DNA of 17,457 nucleotides. It comes from an uncultured Clostridia bacterium. Its GTDB lineage: Bacteria > Bacillota > Clostridia > Christensenellales > Borkfalkiaceae. The notes beneath the pieces were generated by a model. That model had not been told where the DNA came from, searched no databases, and saw only the letters and a program-made list of their open reading frames with translations. Position 1 is the stretch's first letter; each line of letters starts with the position of its first letter. The position numbers and the translations under genes are program-made. The DNA is taken from assembly GCA_944369635.1 (NCBI GenBank), contig CALVXL010000114.1, positions 1 through 17,457 on the forward strand, in the 5' to 3' direction. This document shows positions 7,313 through 14,530 of the stretch, piece after piece.

Positions 7313-8194
7313 TTAAATTTCTTCTTCGCCGTATCCGTATTCTTTAATGAGGCGGCGGCTGTTGCGCCAATCCTCTTCCACCTTGACGTACGTGGTTAAA
7401 AAGACCTTTTTGCCGAGTAGCTTTTCCATATCCGCCCGCGCGAGCGTACTTGCCTTTTTGATGGCGGCGCCCTGCTTGCCGATAAGTATGGCTTTATGGT
7501 TTGCTTTTTCGCACACGATGTCCAGCGAAACGTCCACCACTTCGCCGCGGTCGGTAAACTCGTTTACGATGACCGCCACGCCGTGCGGAATTTCCTTTTC
7601 AAATCCTAAAAGGATCTTTTCCCGCATGATTTCGGAAAGCATGAACCGCTCCGATTTATCCGAAACGATGGGAAAATCGTACAGTTTTTCCCCTTCGGGC
7701 AAAACAGATAAAATGACTTTCAGAAGTTCTTTTATGTTCTTCCCCTTGCGCGCCGAAACGGGAACGATTTCCGCATTGACAAAGGAAAGTTCCCTGATCG
7801 CTTCAATCAGCGTATTTTCCGAACAGATGTCGATCTTGCTCAGCGCGACGATGAGCGGAAGAGCGCATTTTTCATAGCGTGCGACGAGTTTTTTATCGTT
7901 TTCGCGCATTCCTTCGTGCACGTCCACAACAAGCAAAACGGCGTCCACGTCCTTCGCGGTCTGTTCCGCCGTGCGCTGCATGACGGAATTGAGGGCGTTA
8001 TCCGCCTTGTAAATGCCCGGCGTATCCTCGAACACGATCTGATAATCTTCTTGTGTCAAAACGCCCAATATGCGATCGCGCGTGGTCTGCGGTTTGGGAG
8101 ATACGATGCTCACCTTCTCCCCGACCAGCACGTTCACAAGAGTGGACTTTCCCGCATTCGCTTTGCCGATGACGGCTACCGTGCCCGCTTTCAT
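7313..8194 (-). CDS. era: GTPase Era
   Basis: The 293-residue length is typical of Era, a GTPase that binds the 3' end of 16S rRNA during 30S maturation. G1 is GKANAGKST (10-18; most Era proteins have GRPNVGKST), G2 lies in PQTTRDR (35-41), G3 is DTPG (57-60), and G5 is SAR (147-149). The C-terminal KH domain shows the GKQG loop in ILIGKQGAAIK and ends with the usual FLTTYVKVEEDWRNS. Oddity: the G4 motif reads SKID (119-122) rather than the usual NKxD. The start codon overlaps the ybeY stop by 4 bases (ATGA) and has AAGGAG upstream, so translation is coupled. The pairing with ybeY fits a shared role in 16S rRNA processing. Confidence 0.97.
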   Translation of the reverse strand: MKAGTVAVIGKANAGKSTLVNVLVGEKVSIVSPKPQTTRDRILGVLTQEDYQIVFEDTPGIYKADNALNSVMQRTAEQTAKDVDAVLLVVDVHEGMRENDKKLVARYEKCALPLIVALSKIDICSENTLIEAIRELSFVNAEIVPVSARKGKNIKELLKVILSVLPEGEKLYDFPIVSDKSERFMLSEIMREKILLGFEKEIPHGVAVIVNEFTDRGEVVDVSLDIVCEKANHKAILIGKQGAAIKKASTLARADMEKLLGKKVFLTTYVKVEEDWRNSRRLIKEYGYGEEEI

Positions 8195-8679
8195 TCTTTC
8201 TCCTTGGGATAAAGCTTGCCGATAACCGCCTTTTCCAGCGCGCGCATCTGCGTTTTATCCTCTGCCGTCATATGGTCGTACCCGAACAGGTGCAAAAGAC
8301 CGTGCAAAAGCAGATATTCGATTTCCCTTTCGGTGGAATGGCCGTATTCTTTCGCCTGCTGCGCCGCGCGCTTTTCACAGATCGCTACCGATCCGAGATA
8401 GACATACGGTCCTTCCGTTTCATAGGGAAATTCCTCCGCGGTGACGACTTTGCCGCGGATATTGTCGAGCGACGGAAAACTTAAAACGTCCGTCACCTTG
8501 TCCACGTGGCGCGCCATGCTGTTGAGCCGCACCATCTCGTCTTCTTTGAGGAAGGTAAGTTCCGCGCGAAGCTTGTCCTTCTGCCCCAAAAGTTTGTAAA
8601 CTTCCTTGGCGAGTTTTTTATAATTCACGTCTCTCGAAAGACATTCGATCACAAGTTTTCCCATATTAATCCGATTCAT
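8191..8679 (-). CDS. ybeY: Endoribonuclease YbeY (rRNA maturation factor)
   Basis: The single UPF0054 domain carries the diagnostic zinc site HGLLHLFGYDH, a three-histidine H-x3-H-x5-H motif at about residues 126-136. The conserved TDVLSFP strand lies before it. YbeY acts in 16S rRNA 3'-end processing and ribosome quality control. At 162 residues from ATG 8679 it is normal in size. A second in-frame ATG at 8664 (MGKLVIE) gives 157 residues and fits the family N-terminus equally well; neither has a strong Shine-Dalgarno. With 8679 the gene overlaps the pgpH stop by 14 bases; with 8664 it starts one base after it. Either way translation is probably coupled. Bacillus carries dgkA and cdd between this gene and era; both are absent here. 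Confidence 0.95.
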   Translation of the reverse strand: MNRINMGKLVIECLSRDVNYKKLAKEVYKLLGQKDKLRAELTFLKEDEMVRLNSMARHVDKVTDVLSFPSLDNIRGKVVTAEEFPYETEGPYVYLGSVAICEKRAAQQAKEYGHSTEREIEYLLLHGLLHLFGYDHMTAEDKTQMRALEKAVIGKLYPKEKE

Positions 8680-10168
8680 CCGTTTTGATTTCTTCTAAAT
8701 TGACCTTGGGGTATTCTATTCTGCTGTGGTATACGCCCGTCAGGTTATTTACGATTGTGTTTCTGATGATATTGAGCTCCTTCATCGTGATGTCGCAATC
8801 TTCGAACTGTCTCAGCTGCATGCGCTCGTTGATCAGTCGGGTTAAAAGCGCGTCCACGTTTTCACGGTTGCGGTCTTTAAGGGTTCTTACCGCCGCTTCG
8901 CCCGCGTCCGCAATCATCAAAATCGCCGCGATCTTGGTCTGCGGTTTAGGCCCCGCATAGGAATATTTTTCGATGTTCACTTCTCCGCCGTCGGCAAACT
9001 GTTTCGCCTTGGCGTAAAAGTACATCATCGGCATGGTGCCGTGGTGTTGCAAACAGATATCCGCGATCTCCTGCGGCAAACCGTATTTTTTGACGATGTC
9101 GTACCCGTCCTTGGCGTGCGCGCGGATAATATTGGCGGAAAGCTCTGGCGTAAGGTCGTTATGCGGGTTACGTCCGTCCTGCTGATTTTCCTTGAAAAAT
9201 TCAGGCTGCTTGAGCTTGCCCATATCGTGATAATACGCCGCGCAACGCGCTAAAAGCGCGTTTTCGCCGATGGCGATGGCGCACGATTCCGCAAGGTTGC
9301 TCACGACGATGGAGTGGTTGAACGTGCCGGGCGCTTCGTCGATCATGCGCTTGATGAGCGGCGCGCTGTGTTCGGTAAGTTCCGACAGACGGTAGCTCGT
9401 CAGTTTGTTGAACAGCCATTCGAAAATCGGCAAGATCGCCATAAACAGCACGACGGAAAGAACCGCCGAACTCGCGCCCGCCACGATTCTTTCGGGATAT
9501 TTTAAAAGATTGGTCTGTTCGAGAAGGACAAGGCATACCAGCACGGGAACCATCATGGTGAGCCCGCGCCCGAAAACCTTGATACGCGCGCCCACGCCGT
9601 CGATGAGATAAACGCCGACGATACCCGTCGAAAAACCGATGACGAGAGAGGAATACTGCGCAAATTCCGATACCGTGGTAGCGTAGTTCGCGTTTGTAAA
9701 CACGTCCATCAAGAAGGTCAGAAGCGACGTGACCACGTTGACGAACACCGCGGAACGGCGGTTGACGAGCAGAAGCGTGAGAAGCCCCCCCAGTACGAGC
9801 GGACGGAAATAAATGTTGATGTACCTGCCCGAAAAGTAATTGCAGATCACCGTAATCTCGATGATGAGGAAGATCATTTCCACGTCTTTCGGCGTTTTGA
9901 TCTGCTCCCTGTTTTCAAAAATAAGATAGATAAACGAAACGGTCATCACGAGCACCAGAATAAACATCAGGTACACGAACTGCCCGCTCCTCGTGCGGAA
10001 ATATTCCAAAAAACCGAGCTCCACGGCATTATACCCGATGCCGTTCAGGAAAATCGAGCCCGCAAGGATTCCGCCCATTAAGATGATGTTCAGCACGAAG
10101 ATGGTCAAAAACAGCCCTATCTGTTTTTTCGACCAGCGCTTGTGTTTGCGTAATTTCGTCTTTACCAT
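8666..10168 (-). CDS. pgpH: 7TM-HD family phosphohydrolase, PgpH-type (cyclic-di-AMP phosphodiesterase), lacking the extracellular domain
   Basis: This 500-residue membrane protein has a first TM at about 17-42, six or more TM segments between about 63 and 255, and a C-terminal cytosolic HD domain. The HD metal site is seen as H285 (FNHS), H314-D315 (YYHDMGK), H351, H375-H376 (QHHGT) and D421 (IADAGEA). Listeria PgpH, the family reference, hydrolyses c-di-AMP to pApA. Family members are usually about 700 residues, because a large extracellular 7TMR-HDED domain sits between TM1 and the 7TM bundle. Here only about 20 residues occupy that place, so the sensor is missing while the membrane and catalytic parts look intact. 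The order phoH-pgpH(yqfF)-ybeY matches Bacillus. The start is 6 bases after the phoH stop; the ribosome binding site is weak. Confidence 0.92.
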   Translation of the reverse strand: MVKTKLRKHKRWSKKQIGLFLTIFVLNIILMGGILAGSIFLNGIGYNAVELGFLEYFRTRSGQFVYLMFILVLVMTVSFIYLIFENREQIKTPKDVEMIFLIIEITVICNYFSGRYINIYFRPLVLGGLLTLLLVNRRSAVFVNVVTSLLTFLMDVFTNANYATTVSEFAQYSSLVIGFSTGIVGVYLIDGVGARIKVFGRGLTMMVPVLVCLVLLEQTNLLKYPERIVAGASSAVLSVVLFMAILPIFEWLFNKLTSYRLSELTEHSAPLIKRMIDEAPGTFNHSIVVSNLAESCAIAIGENALLARCAAYYHDMGKLKQPEFFKENQQDGRNPHNDLTPELSANIIRAHAKDGYDIVKKYGLPQEIADICLQHHGTMPMMYFYAKAKQFADGGEVNIEKYSYAGPKPQTKIAAILMIADAGEAAVRTLKDRNRENVDALLTRLINERMQLRQFEDCDITMKELNIIRNTIVNNLTGVYHSRIEYPKVNLEEIKTDESD

Positions 10169-10174
10169 TTGCTT

Positions 10175-11137
10175 TTAAGTATTTTTTTCCTTTTTTTCGT
10201 AAGCCGCGATGATATTCATCACCAGCGGGTGCCGCACCACGTCCTTATGCGTGAGCGTGATCACCGAAATGCCTTCGATGTTTTTAAGTATCTCCGCCGC
10301 GTGTTTCAAACCCGATTTTTTTCCTTCGGGCAAGTCCACTTGCGTGACGTCCCCCGTAATTACCATTTTACTACCTTCCCCCAGCCGTGTCAAGAACATC
10401 TTCATCTGTTCCTTGGTAGTGTTCTGCGCTTCGTCCAAAATTATGAACGCATTGGAAAGCGTGCGCCCGCGCATGTAGGCGAGCGGCGCGATCTCGATGA
10501 CGCCGCGCTCCATCAGTTTTAAATAATTTTCCAGCCCGAACATCTCCTGCAACGCGTCATAGAGCGGCCGCAGATACGGATCGACCTTGTTTTGCAGATC
10601 GCCGGGGAGAAATCCCAGCTTTTCCCCCGCTTCCACGGCGGGACGGGTGAGAATGATCTTTTCCACGTTTTTGCTCTTGTACGCCGCGACCGCGAGCGCT
10701 ACCGCCAGATACGTTTTGCCCGTGCCCGCAGGTCCTATGCCGAACACAACGGTATTCTTTTTGATGGCTTCCGCATATTTTTTCTGCCCTACGGTCTTGC
10801 ACTTTATCGGCTTGCCGCGAGAAGTTACGGCGATCACGCCGCTCATGATGCCAGCGATATCGTCCGCCGCCCCCTCCTTGACGAGTTCCGTACAGTAAAT
10901 CAGACGGCTTTTGTCGATGGGTTCGCCCGCTTCCGCGATCTCCAACAGCTTTTTGGTTACTTCCGCCGCAACGGTAACGTTTGCAAGTTCTCCCGAAAAC
11001 TCCACCGCCGTACCCTTGACCGAAAAGGTGATGTCGAGTTCGTTTGCGAGAACGTTCATGTTTTCATCGAGAACGCCGAGCACTTTTTGCAAAAGATCCA
11101 CGCTCGCGCAATCGACGCTGAGTCTTACTTGTTCCAA
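10175..11137 (-). CDS. phoH: PhoH family ATPase
   Basis: The 320-residue protein has an N-terminal region of about 115 residues followed by the PhoH P-loop NTPase domain. Walker A is GPAGTGKT (135-142) and Walker B is FIILDEAQN (231-239). The conserved LTRPAVEAGEKLGFLPGDL and GDVTQVDLP blocks are intact. PhoH proteins are cytosolic ATPases proposed to act on RNA; the YbeY-PhoH neighbourhood is conserved in many bacteria. The start is a TTG at 11137: AAAGGAG is placed 5 bases before it and no ATG lies in frame nearby. It begins 10 bases after yqfD. The 3' end is unusually A-rich (two A7 runs separated by GG), a place where polymerase slippage or sequencing indels could occur. Confidence 0.96.
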   Translation of the reverse strand: MEQVRLSVDCASVDLLQKVLGVLDENMNVLANELDITFSVKGTAVEFSGELANVTVAAEVTKKLLEIAEAGEPIDKSRLIYCTELVKEGAADDIAGIMSGVIAVTSRGKPIKCKTVGQKKYAEAIKKNTVVFGIGPAGTGKTYLAVALAVAAYKSKNVEKIILTRPAVEAGEKLGFLPGDLQNKVDPYLRPLYDALQEMFGLENYLKLMERGVIEIAPLAYMRGRTLSNAFIILDEAQNTTKEQMKMFLTRLGEGSKMVITGDVTQVDLPEGKKSGLKHAAEILKNIEGISVITLTHKDVVRHPLVMNIIAAYEKKEKNT

Positions 11138-11147
11138 AGAATCTCCT

Positions 11148-12044
11148 TTATTTGACCTTGATCCTGTATTTCACGACGAGCCTGAAAAGAAACTTATCTC
11201 CTTTCGGTTCTTTCGTTATGGTTTCTTCTATGATCTCCCCGTCCGTTTCGGCGGCGGCGAACGCCGAGGATTTTTCTTCGTCGTTCTCTCCGCCGAGATA
11301 GGTATATTCCGTTACGCAGAGAATATTCACCGTACCGAGCACATACGTTTCGTATACGGTGTCCTTGATCTCGTTATATCCTCCGATGAGCGCGTCCCCT
11401 TTCTTTACCGCATCTCCCGCCGAGACGAGCGCCGTACCGCGAAGAACGGTAACGCTCTCCACGATGCCGTCCGCAGGGCTCAGGAGTTCTTTTCTGTTCG
11501 TGTCGACCACGCCCGAGGCCTCCGGCGAAAGCACGAGGTGCACTTTTACGTGCGTTCCCCTCTTTTCCACGGAAACAAAGGAAAACGTTTCGGAATCTTT
11601 CAGAAGCGTTTTCGATGCCGTTTCGAGCTTTTTTGCGTTTGTAAAGGAAAACGGGACAATACCGCACGAAGCGAGAACTTCGCCGGCATACTCTTCATAA
11701 ATTGCGCCGCTGCCCGAATAATCGACGGAAAAAACAGCAAAATCGGCCGCGACGGCCGCAGCCGTAAACAGCAGCGCGCCGACGAGCACCCCGAAACGGG
11801 AAAAGAGCGCGGCAAACGGGGCGAGCAGCCCTCTTTTTCTCACTTGTTTTATATTATAACATAAATCCTCCGTAATTGCAAAAAATTTTTTCAAATCCTC
11901 GGAATCTATGGCAAATTCCGTTTTTTTGGCGCCGAGCGTCTTTAAATTATAAACCGTAATGCCTTTTTTTTGTAAAGTGTTAAAAAATCTTTCGCGGTTG
12001 AGCCCCTCGATCGTAAATACGGTATAAAAAAGCTTTTTTTGCAT
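11148..12044 (-). CDS. yqfD: Sporulation protein YqfD, short form
   Basis: The 298-residue protein sits immediately after yqfC, as in Bacillus and Clostridia, where yqfCD belong to the sigma-E mother-cell regulon. The N-terminal part (about 1-75) resembles the YqfD cytosolic region. One TM follows at about 82-105, then a mixed domain. The most recognisable block is ADGIVESVTVLRGTALVSAGDAVKKGDALIGG (about 192-223), a barrel-sandwich-like segment kept in the family. The well-known YqfD is near 400 residues, so about 100 are missing, apparently from the C-terminal end. The ATG at 12044 is preceded by GGGGGTGA, which also contains the yqfC stop. Neighbour context raises confidence; the biochemical role is unknown. 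Confidence 0.85.
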   Translation of the reverse strand: MQKKLFYTVFTIEGLNRERFFNTLQKKGITVYNLKTLGAKKTEFAIDSEDLKKFFAITEDLCYNIKQVRKRGLLAPFAALFSRFGVLVGALLFTAAAVAADFAVFSVDYSGSGAIYEEYAGEVLASCGIVPFSFTNAKKLETASKTLLKDSETFSFVSVEKRGTHVKVHLVLSPEASGVVDTNRKELLSPADGIVESVTVLRGTALVSAGDAVKKGDALIGGYNEIKDTVYETYVLGTVNILCVTEYTYLGGENDEEKSSAFAAAETDGEIIEETITKEPKGDKFLFRLVVKYRIKVK

Positions 12045-12047
12045 ACG

Positions 12048-12305
12048 TCACCCCCGTTTTACTTCAAAACCGTCGATTTTTCCGACGATGACCGCGTCTC
12101 CCAGCCCGAATTTTTTCAAAATAAGCTTTTCGCCGCGCACGCTGAGTTCGCCCTTTTTTAAAAACAGAACGATTTCCTCTTCGCTGTAACTTTTTATTCC
12201 CTTTATGTTTTCAAAATATCCGTAGCTTTCGGCGATGACCGCTTTATACGCGCCCGCACCCGCGTCCACGCCGAGGCGGAACAATACCGAGTTTACAAAA
12301 TCCAT
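12048..12305 (-). CDS. yqfC: Sporulation protein YqfC (YabP/YqfC family)
   Basis: A small 85-residue protein with the family core YSEEEIVLFLKKGELSVRGE then KLILKKFGLGDAVIVGKIDGFE (about 40-81). This is a beta-rich YabP/YqfC fold predicted to be mother-cell expressed during sporulation and coat/cortex related. It lies upstream of yqfD with a 3-base gap, as in Bacillus. GGGAG lies before ATG 12305. It is the first gene of the long block and has a sigma-E-like promoter. Its presence, with yqfD, is the best evidence that the organism comes from an endospore-forming lineage. Confidence 0.88.
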   Translation of the reverse strand: MDFVNSVLFRLGVDAGAGAYKAVIAESYGYFENIKGIKSYSEEEIVLFLKKGELSVRGEKLILKKFGLGDAVIVGKIDGFEVKRG

Positions 12306-12334
12306 ATTCTCTCTCCCGCGTTTTTCTCATATAT

Positions 12335-12363
12335 ATTTTATGAGCGCGGCGGCGCGGATAGAC
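12335..12363 (-). promoter_or_regulatory. Sigma-E-like promoter of the yqfC block
   Basis: On the minus strand a CATAAAAT (12335-12342) closely matches the sigma-E -10 consensus CATACAAT. GTCTATC lies 14 bases upstream (12357-12363) and partly matches the -35. It is about 30 bases before yqfC, a gene known to be sigma-E controlled in Bacillus. The -10 overlaps an inverted repeat CTCATA-N7-TATGAG (12326-12344). Housekeeping genes downstream must have other promoters. Confidence 0.42.
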
Positions 12364-12471
12364 TGAAAAGCTTGTTTTCGCAGAATATCTTCGCGCTTTT
12401 TCCGCGAAATCCGTTCTTCGTGGAACGCACAAAAAATAGGGTTTCCGCCTGCTTAAAATTTTAAGGCATGT

Positions 12472-12507
12472 AAAAACCGCGGGGCGATTTTTCGCCCCGC
12501 GGTTTTT
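12472..12507 (-). terminator. Strong bidirectional terminator
   Basis: AAAAACCGCGGGGCG - ATTTTT - CGCCCCGCGGTTTTT forms a 15-bp perfect stem with U-runs both ways. It closes the three-gene unit that ends at 12580 and insulates it from yqfC. Confidence 0.88.
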
Positions 12508-12579
12508 ATTTAACTTAACCGTCCCGCCGCCAAGCGGTTTTTGCCGCCGCATTTTAACCGACGCGTAAGAAAACGGCTG

Positions 12580-13353
12580 TCAGTTGCGCTTTGCTTTTGC
12601 GAGTACTTTCAAGAAGAGCTGCAAAATTCTCAACAGCGCCACGACAAACTGCATGACGTACTGCACCATATAACTGCGGTAAATCTTTTTGACGACCGCA
12701 TATTCTTCCGCAGTGAGATAGGTTTCGCTTTTCAACCATTCCTCGGCGCAGACAATGGCTTTCTTTTCCACGGGAATATTCAAAACCGTGACCACAAGTC
12801 CGAACACGATAAACAAAAACCCCAGAGCAATCGCGCAGACGGTAAAGATAAAGGAATGCGTTACAAGAAGATCCACCGCCAACCCGATGACGACGAGCGG
12901 TATAAACAGAACCGGCGCAAACACGCCCAATCCCTGCAGGCGCCCGCGGACGATCATCTTCTTATCGCCGTCGCGGTGTTGTTTTGCAAGCGCAACTTTC
13001 TGCGCCGCCAGCGCGACGGACGTCACGCTGGTTTTATCGATGGTATATTTCCGCAGATATACGGTTTTTTTAGCGATGCTGTAGTGATTTCCGAAGAAAA
13101 ACATCCGCCAGAACGTACATTTTTTAACCTGCACGTCGGGCATACCGTTTTCGTCGAGCAATTTTCGCGCTGACTCCGCGCCGCTCAGCCCCGCGGCGTT
13201 CTGCATACGGTTGCCCTTTACGTAACCGATGGCGACGAAAATCTGACTGACGAGCGCCGCCACTACGGCGATTCCCAAAAGCACGCTGACGCCGATATAA
13301 ACGACGGTAAGCGCGTCAACTCCGTTGCCGCCCGTCAACAATAAATTGATCAT
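12580..13353 (-). CDS. YugP-type (Zn-peptidase family 2) membrane protein with lost HExxH, probable pseudoenzyme
   Basis: The 257-residue protein follows the YugP neutral zinc metallopeptidase plan: N-terminal TM (about 14-42), the GLSGAESARKLLDENGMPDV block (55-74), a strand region with NHYSIAKKTVYL (89-100), two TM segments (about 143-163 and 168-191), the IPVEKKA block (193-199) and a C-terminal helix. In active YugP proteins the helix reads roughly AAHEAGHAIQH. Here the aligned segment is AAQKVALAKQH (116-126), so both zinc histidines and the catalytic glutamate are replaced (Q118, K119, L122). The downstream glutamate E196 remains but its neighbours differ from the usual VEFNASRRA. The frame is intact with a strong GGGAGGAA site, so the protein is likely made but not a metallopeptidase. 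Last gene of a three-gene unit. Homology is by eye. Confidence 0.72.
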   Translation of the reverse strand: MINLLLTGGNGVDALTVVYIGVSVLLGIAVVAALVSQIFVAIGYVKGNRMQNAAGLSGAESARKLLDENGMPDVQVKKCTFWRMFFFGNHYSIAKKTVYLRKYTIDKTSVTSVALAAQKVALAKQHRDGDKKMIVRGRLQGLGVFAPVLFIPLVVIGLAVDLLVTHSFIFTVCAIALGFLFIVFGLVVTVLNIPVEKKAIVCAEEWLKSETYLTAEEYAVVKKIYRSYMVQYVMQFVVALLRILQLFLKVLAKAKRN

Positions 13354-13378
13354 ACCGATTTCCTCCCGATCTTTTATA

Positions 13379-13888
13379 TTATCCTATTATCGCCTTGACG
13401 ACGATGACAACAAGCGCCGCGAAACACGCCAGCCTTGCCAACGCGGAAAGAACTTTATAACGTTTCCTCCTGCGGAGGGCAAGATCGTCGCGCACGTAAC
13501 AGTTGCCTTCCATTTCCGTTATCCCGCTGCCGACGTTTTCCACGGCGGGAACCTCACGCTGTCCCTTTTCGTCGAGATAATGCGTGAACCGCAAATCGAC
13601 GCGCCCGTTTTCGTCGGCGGTGAATTTCACCTTGCAGTCGAGCGCGTGCACGAACTTACCGTACCGCGGCGTACAAATGCCGCAGATGCCGATTATCCAG
13701 AAAAACATAACGTAAAGCCACCAGTTTTTCGCGGCAAATTCCGACCGCCGATAAAAACGCAGCGTAACTTCCTCTCCGTCCGCCGCGACCGGTTCCACAA
13801 ATTCCGCACCGCCTTTCCGTTTGACGCACAGCTGTTTTTCACCCTGAAACACCGCTACGTCCCTGCGGTTTATAAGATAAACTTTCAT
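13379..13888 (-). CDS. Unrecognised membrane protein
   Basis: The 169-residue protein is not one I recognise. It starts with a short polar beta-like region (1-50). A hydrophobic segment follows at about 56-73 (WWLYVMFFWIIGICGICTP), then a second polar region with KVKFTADENGRVDLRFTHY, a basic RRRKRYK patch (139-145) and a C-terminal TM (about 147-168). Two TM segments make a mostly exposed central domain likely on one side of the membrane. The start lies one base after the stop of the upstream gene, so the two are translationally coupled; the GGGGGCG at the end of that gene serves as ribosome binding site. The gene downstream begins 25 bases later. The unit with a YugP-like protein suggests a membrane complex, which is inference. 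Confidence 0.7.
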   Translation of the reverse strand: MKVYLINRRDVAVFQGEKQLCVKRKGGAEFVEPVAADGEEVTLRFYRRSEFAAKNWWLYVMFFWIIGICGICTPRYGKFVHALDCKVKFTADENGRVDLRFTHYLDEKGQREVPAVENVGSGITEMEGNCYVRDDLALRRRKRYKVLSALARLACFAALVVIVVKAIIG

Positions 13889-13889
13889 A

Positions 13890-14354
13890 CTACGCCCCCA
13901 TTCCGTAAAAGGTTACGGCGGCTATGGTCATCACCAAGGCGCACAAGATTGCCGACACTACGCGGGAAGTCCTGCCTTTTTTCTCTTTTTGAACGAAGGC
14001 AAGCACCACGGACGCGACGATGAATGCCGCGGTAAGTGCTATCATAAGCGGCATGGCTACGCTGAAAACGCCGTAAGCGCGTTCGGCAAACTGCTGCACC
14101 GCCTCGATTTCCTGCGAGTCAATCGATGTGCGGAATTTTTCGCGGAATCCCTCGTTGAGAAGCACCAGAAAAAGCGTACACACCACGATAGCCAGCATGA
14201 CGAGTATTTTCAAAACAAGCGCCAGAGCCATCACCGTGATAAACGCCATGATCAAAGCGGGAATATACGCCAAAAACGCCATGAGCCAGCTCAGCCGCAT
14301 GAGCGTGGATCCGAGCCGCTTTTCAAACTGGCTTTTTATTATTTCGTTTTCCAT
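13890..14354 (-). CDS. Unrecognised four-TM membrane protein
   Basis: From ATG 14354 the protein has 154 residues (MENEIIKSQFEKRLG...). Four hydrophobic segments stand at about 19-41, 44-67, 97-121 and 131-151, in two pairs joined by an acidic/polar loop (NEGFREKFRTSIDSQEIEAVQQFAERAYG). No catalytic motif is seen and I cannot place it in a family. The start at 14354 was chosen over an in-frame ATG at 14402 because AAGGA lies 7 bases upstream and the longer form would start within a few bases of the transcription start. It is the first gene of a three-gene unit with a strong sigma-A-like promoter. Confidence 0.72.
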   Translation of the reverse strand: MENEIIKSQFEKRLGSTLMRLSWLMAFLAYIPALIMAFITVMALALVLKILVMLAIVVCTLFLVLLNEGFREKFRTSIDSQEIEAVQQFAERAYGVFSVAMPLMIALTAAFIVASVVLAFVQKEKKGRTSRVVSAILCALVMTIAAVTFYGMGA

Positions 14355-14388
14355 TTTTATTTCCTTGTTTCCGCCCTTCTTTTTTGTT

Positions 14389-14417
14389 ATTTTATCATAC
14401 AAGATTTAGTTTGTCAA
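14389..14417 (-). promoter_or_regulatory. Strong promoter of the three-gene membrane-protein unit
   Basis: On the minus strand: consensus -35 TTGACA (14412-14417), 17-base spacer, -10 TAAAAT (14389-14394) with an upstream TG (TGA-TAAAAT, extended -10). The start codon used is about 35 bases further on. Confidence 0.75.
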
Positions 14418-14485
14418 TACCTGTTTCTTTTATTCATGCCGTCGGCATTTACCATTTTATCGAAAAACTTTCTTGTTCTGACGAA

Positions 14486-14515
14486 AAAAAGCGGCGCGCG
14501 AATGCGCCGCTTTTT
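14486..14515 (-). terminator. Terminator of the hydratase gene
   Basis: AAAAAGCGGCGC - 6-base loop - GCGCCGCTTTTT, followed on the minus strand by a run of seven T, 16 bases after the hydratase stop. Also A/T-flanked on the other side, so possibly bidirectional. Confidence 0.85.
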
Positions 14516-14530
14516 CGTTTCGGAAAAATC

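Noticed and set aside
12405..12425. CGTTC-N6-GAACG dyad as an SOS (LexA) box
   Set aside because: The Gram-positive SOS box is GAAC-N4-GTTC; here the half-sites are in the opposite order.
12244..12552. A 102-codon minus-strand frame overlapping yqfC
   Set aside because: It spans a strong terminator and overlaps a recognised sporulation gene in another frame.
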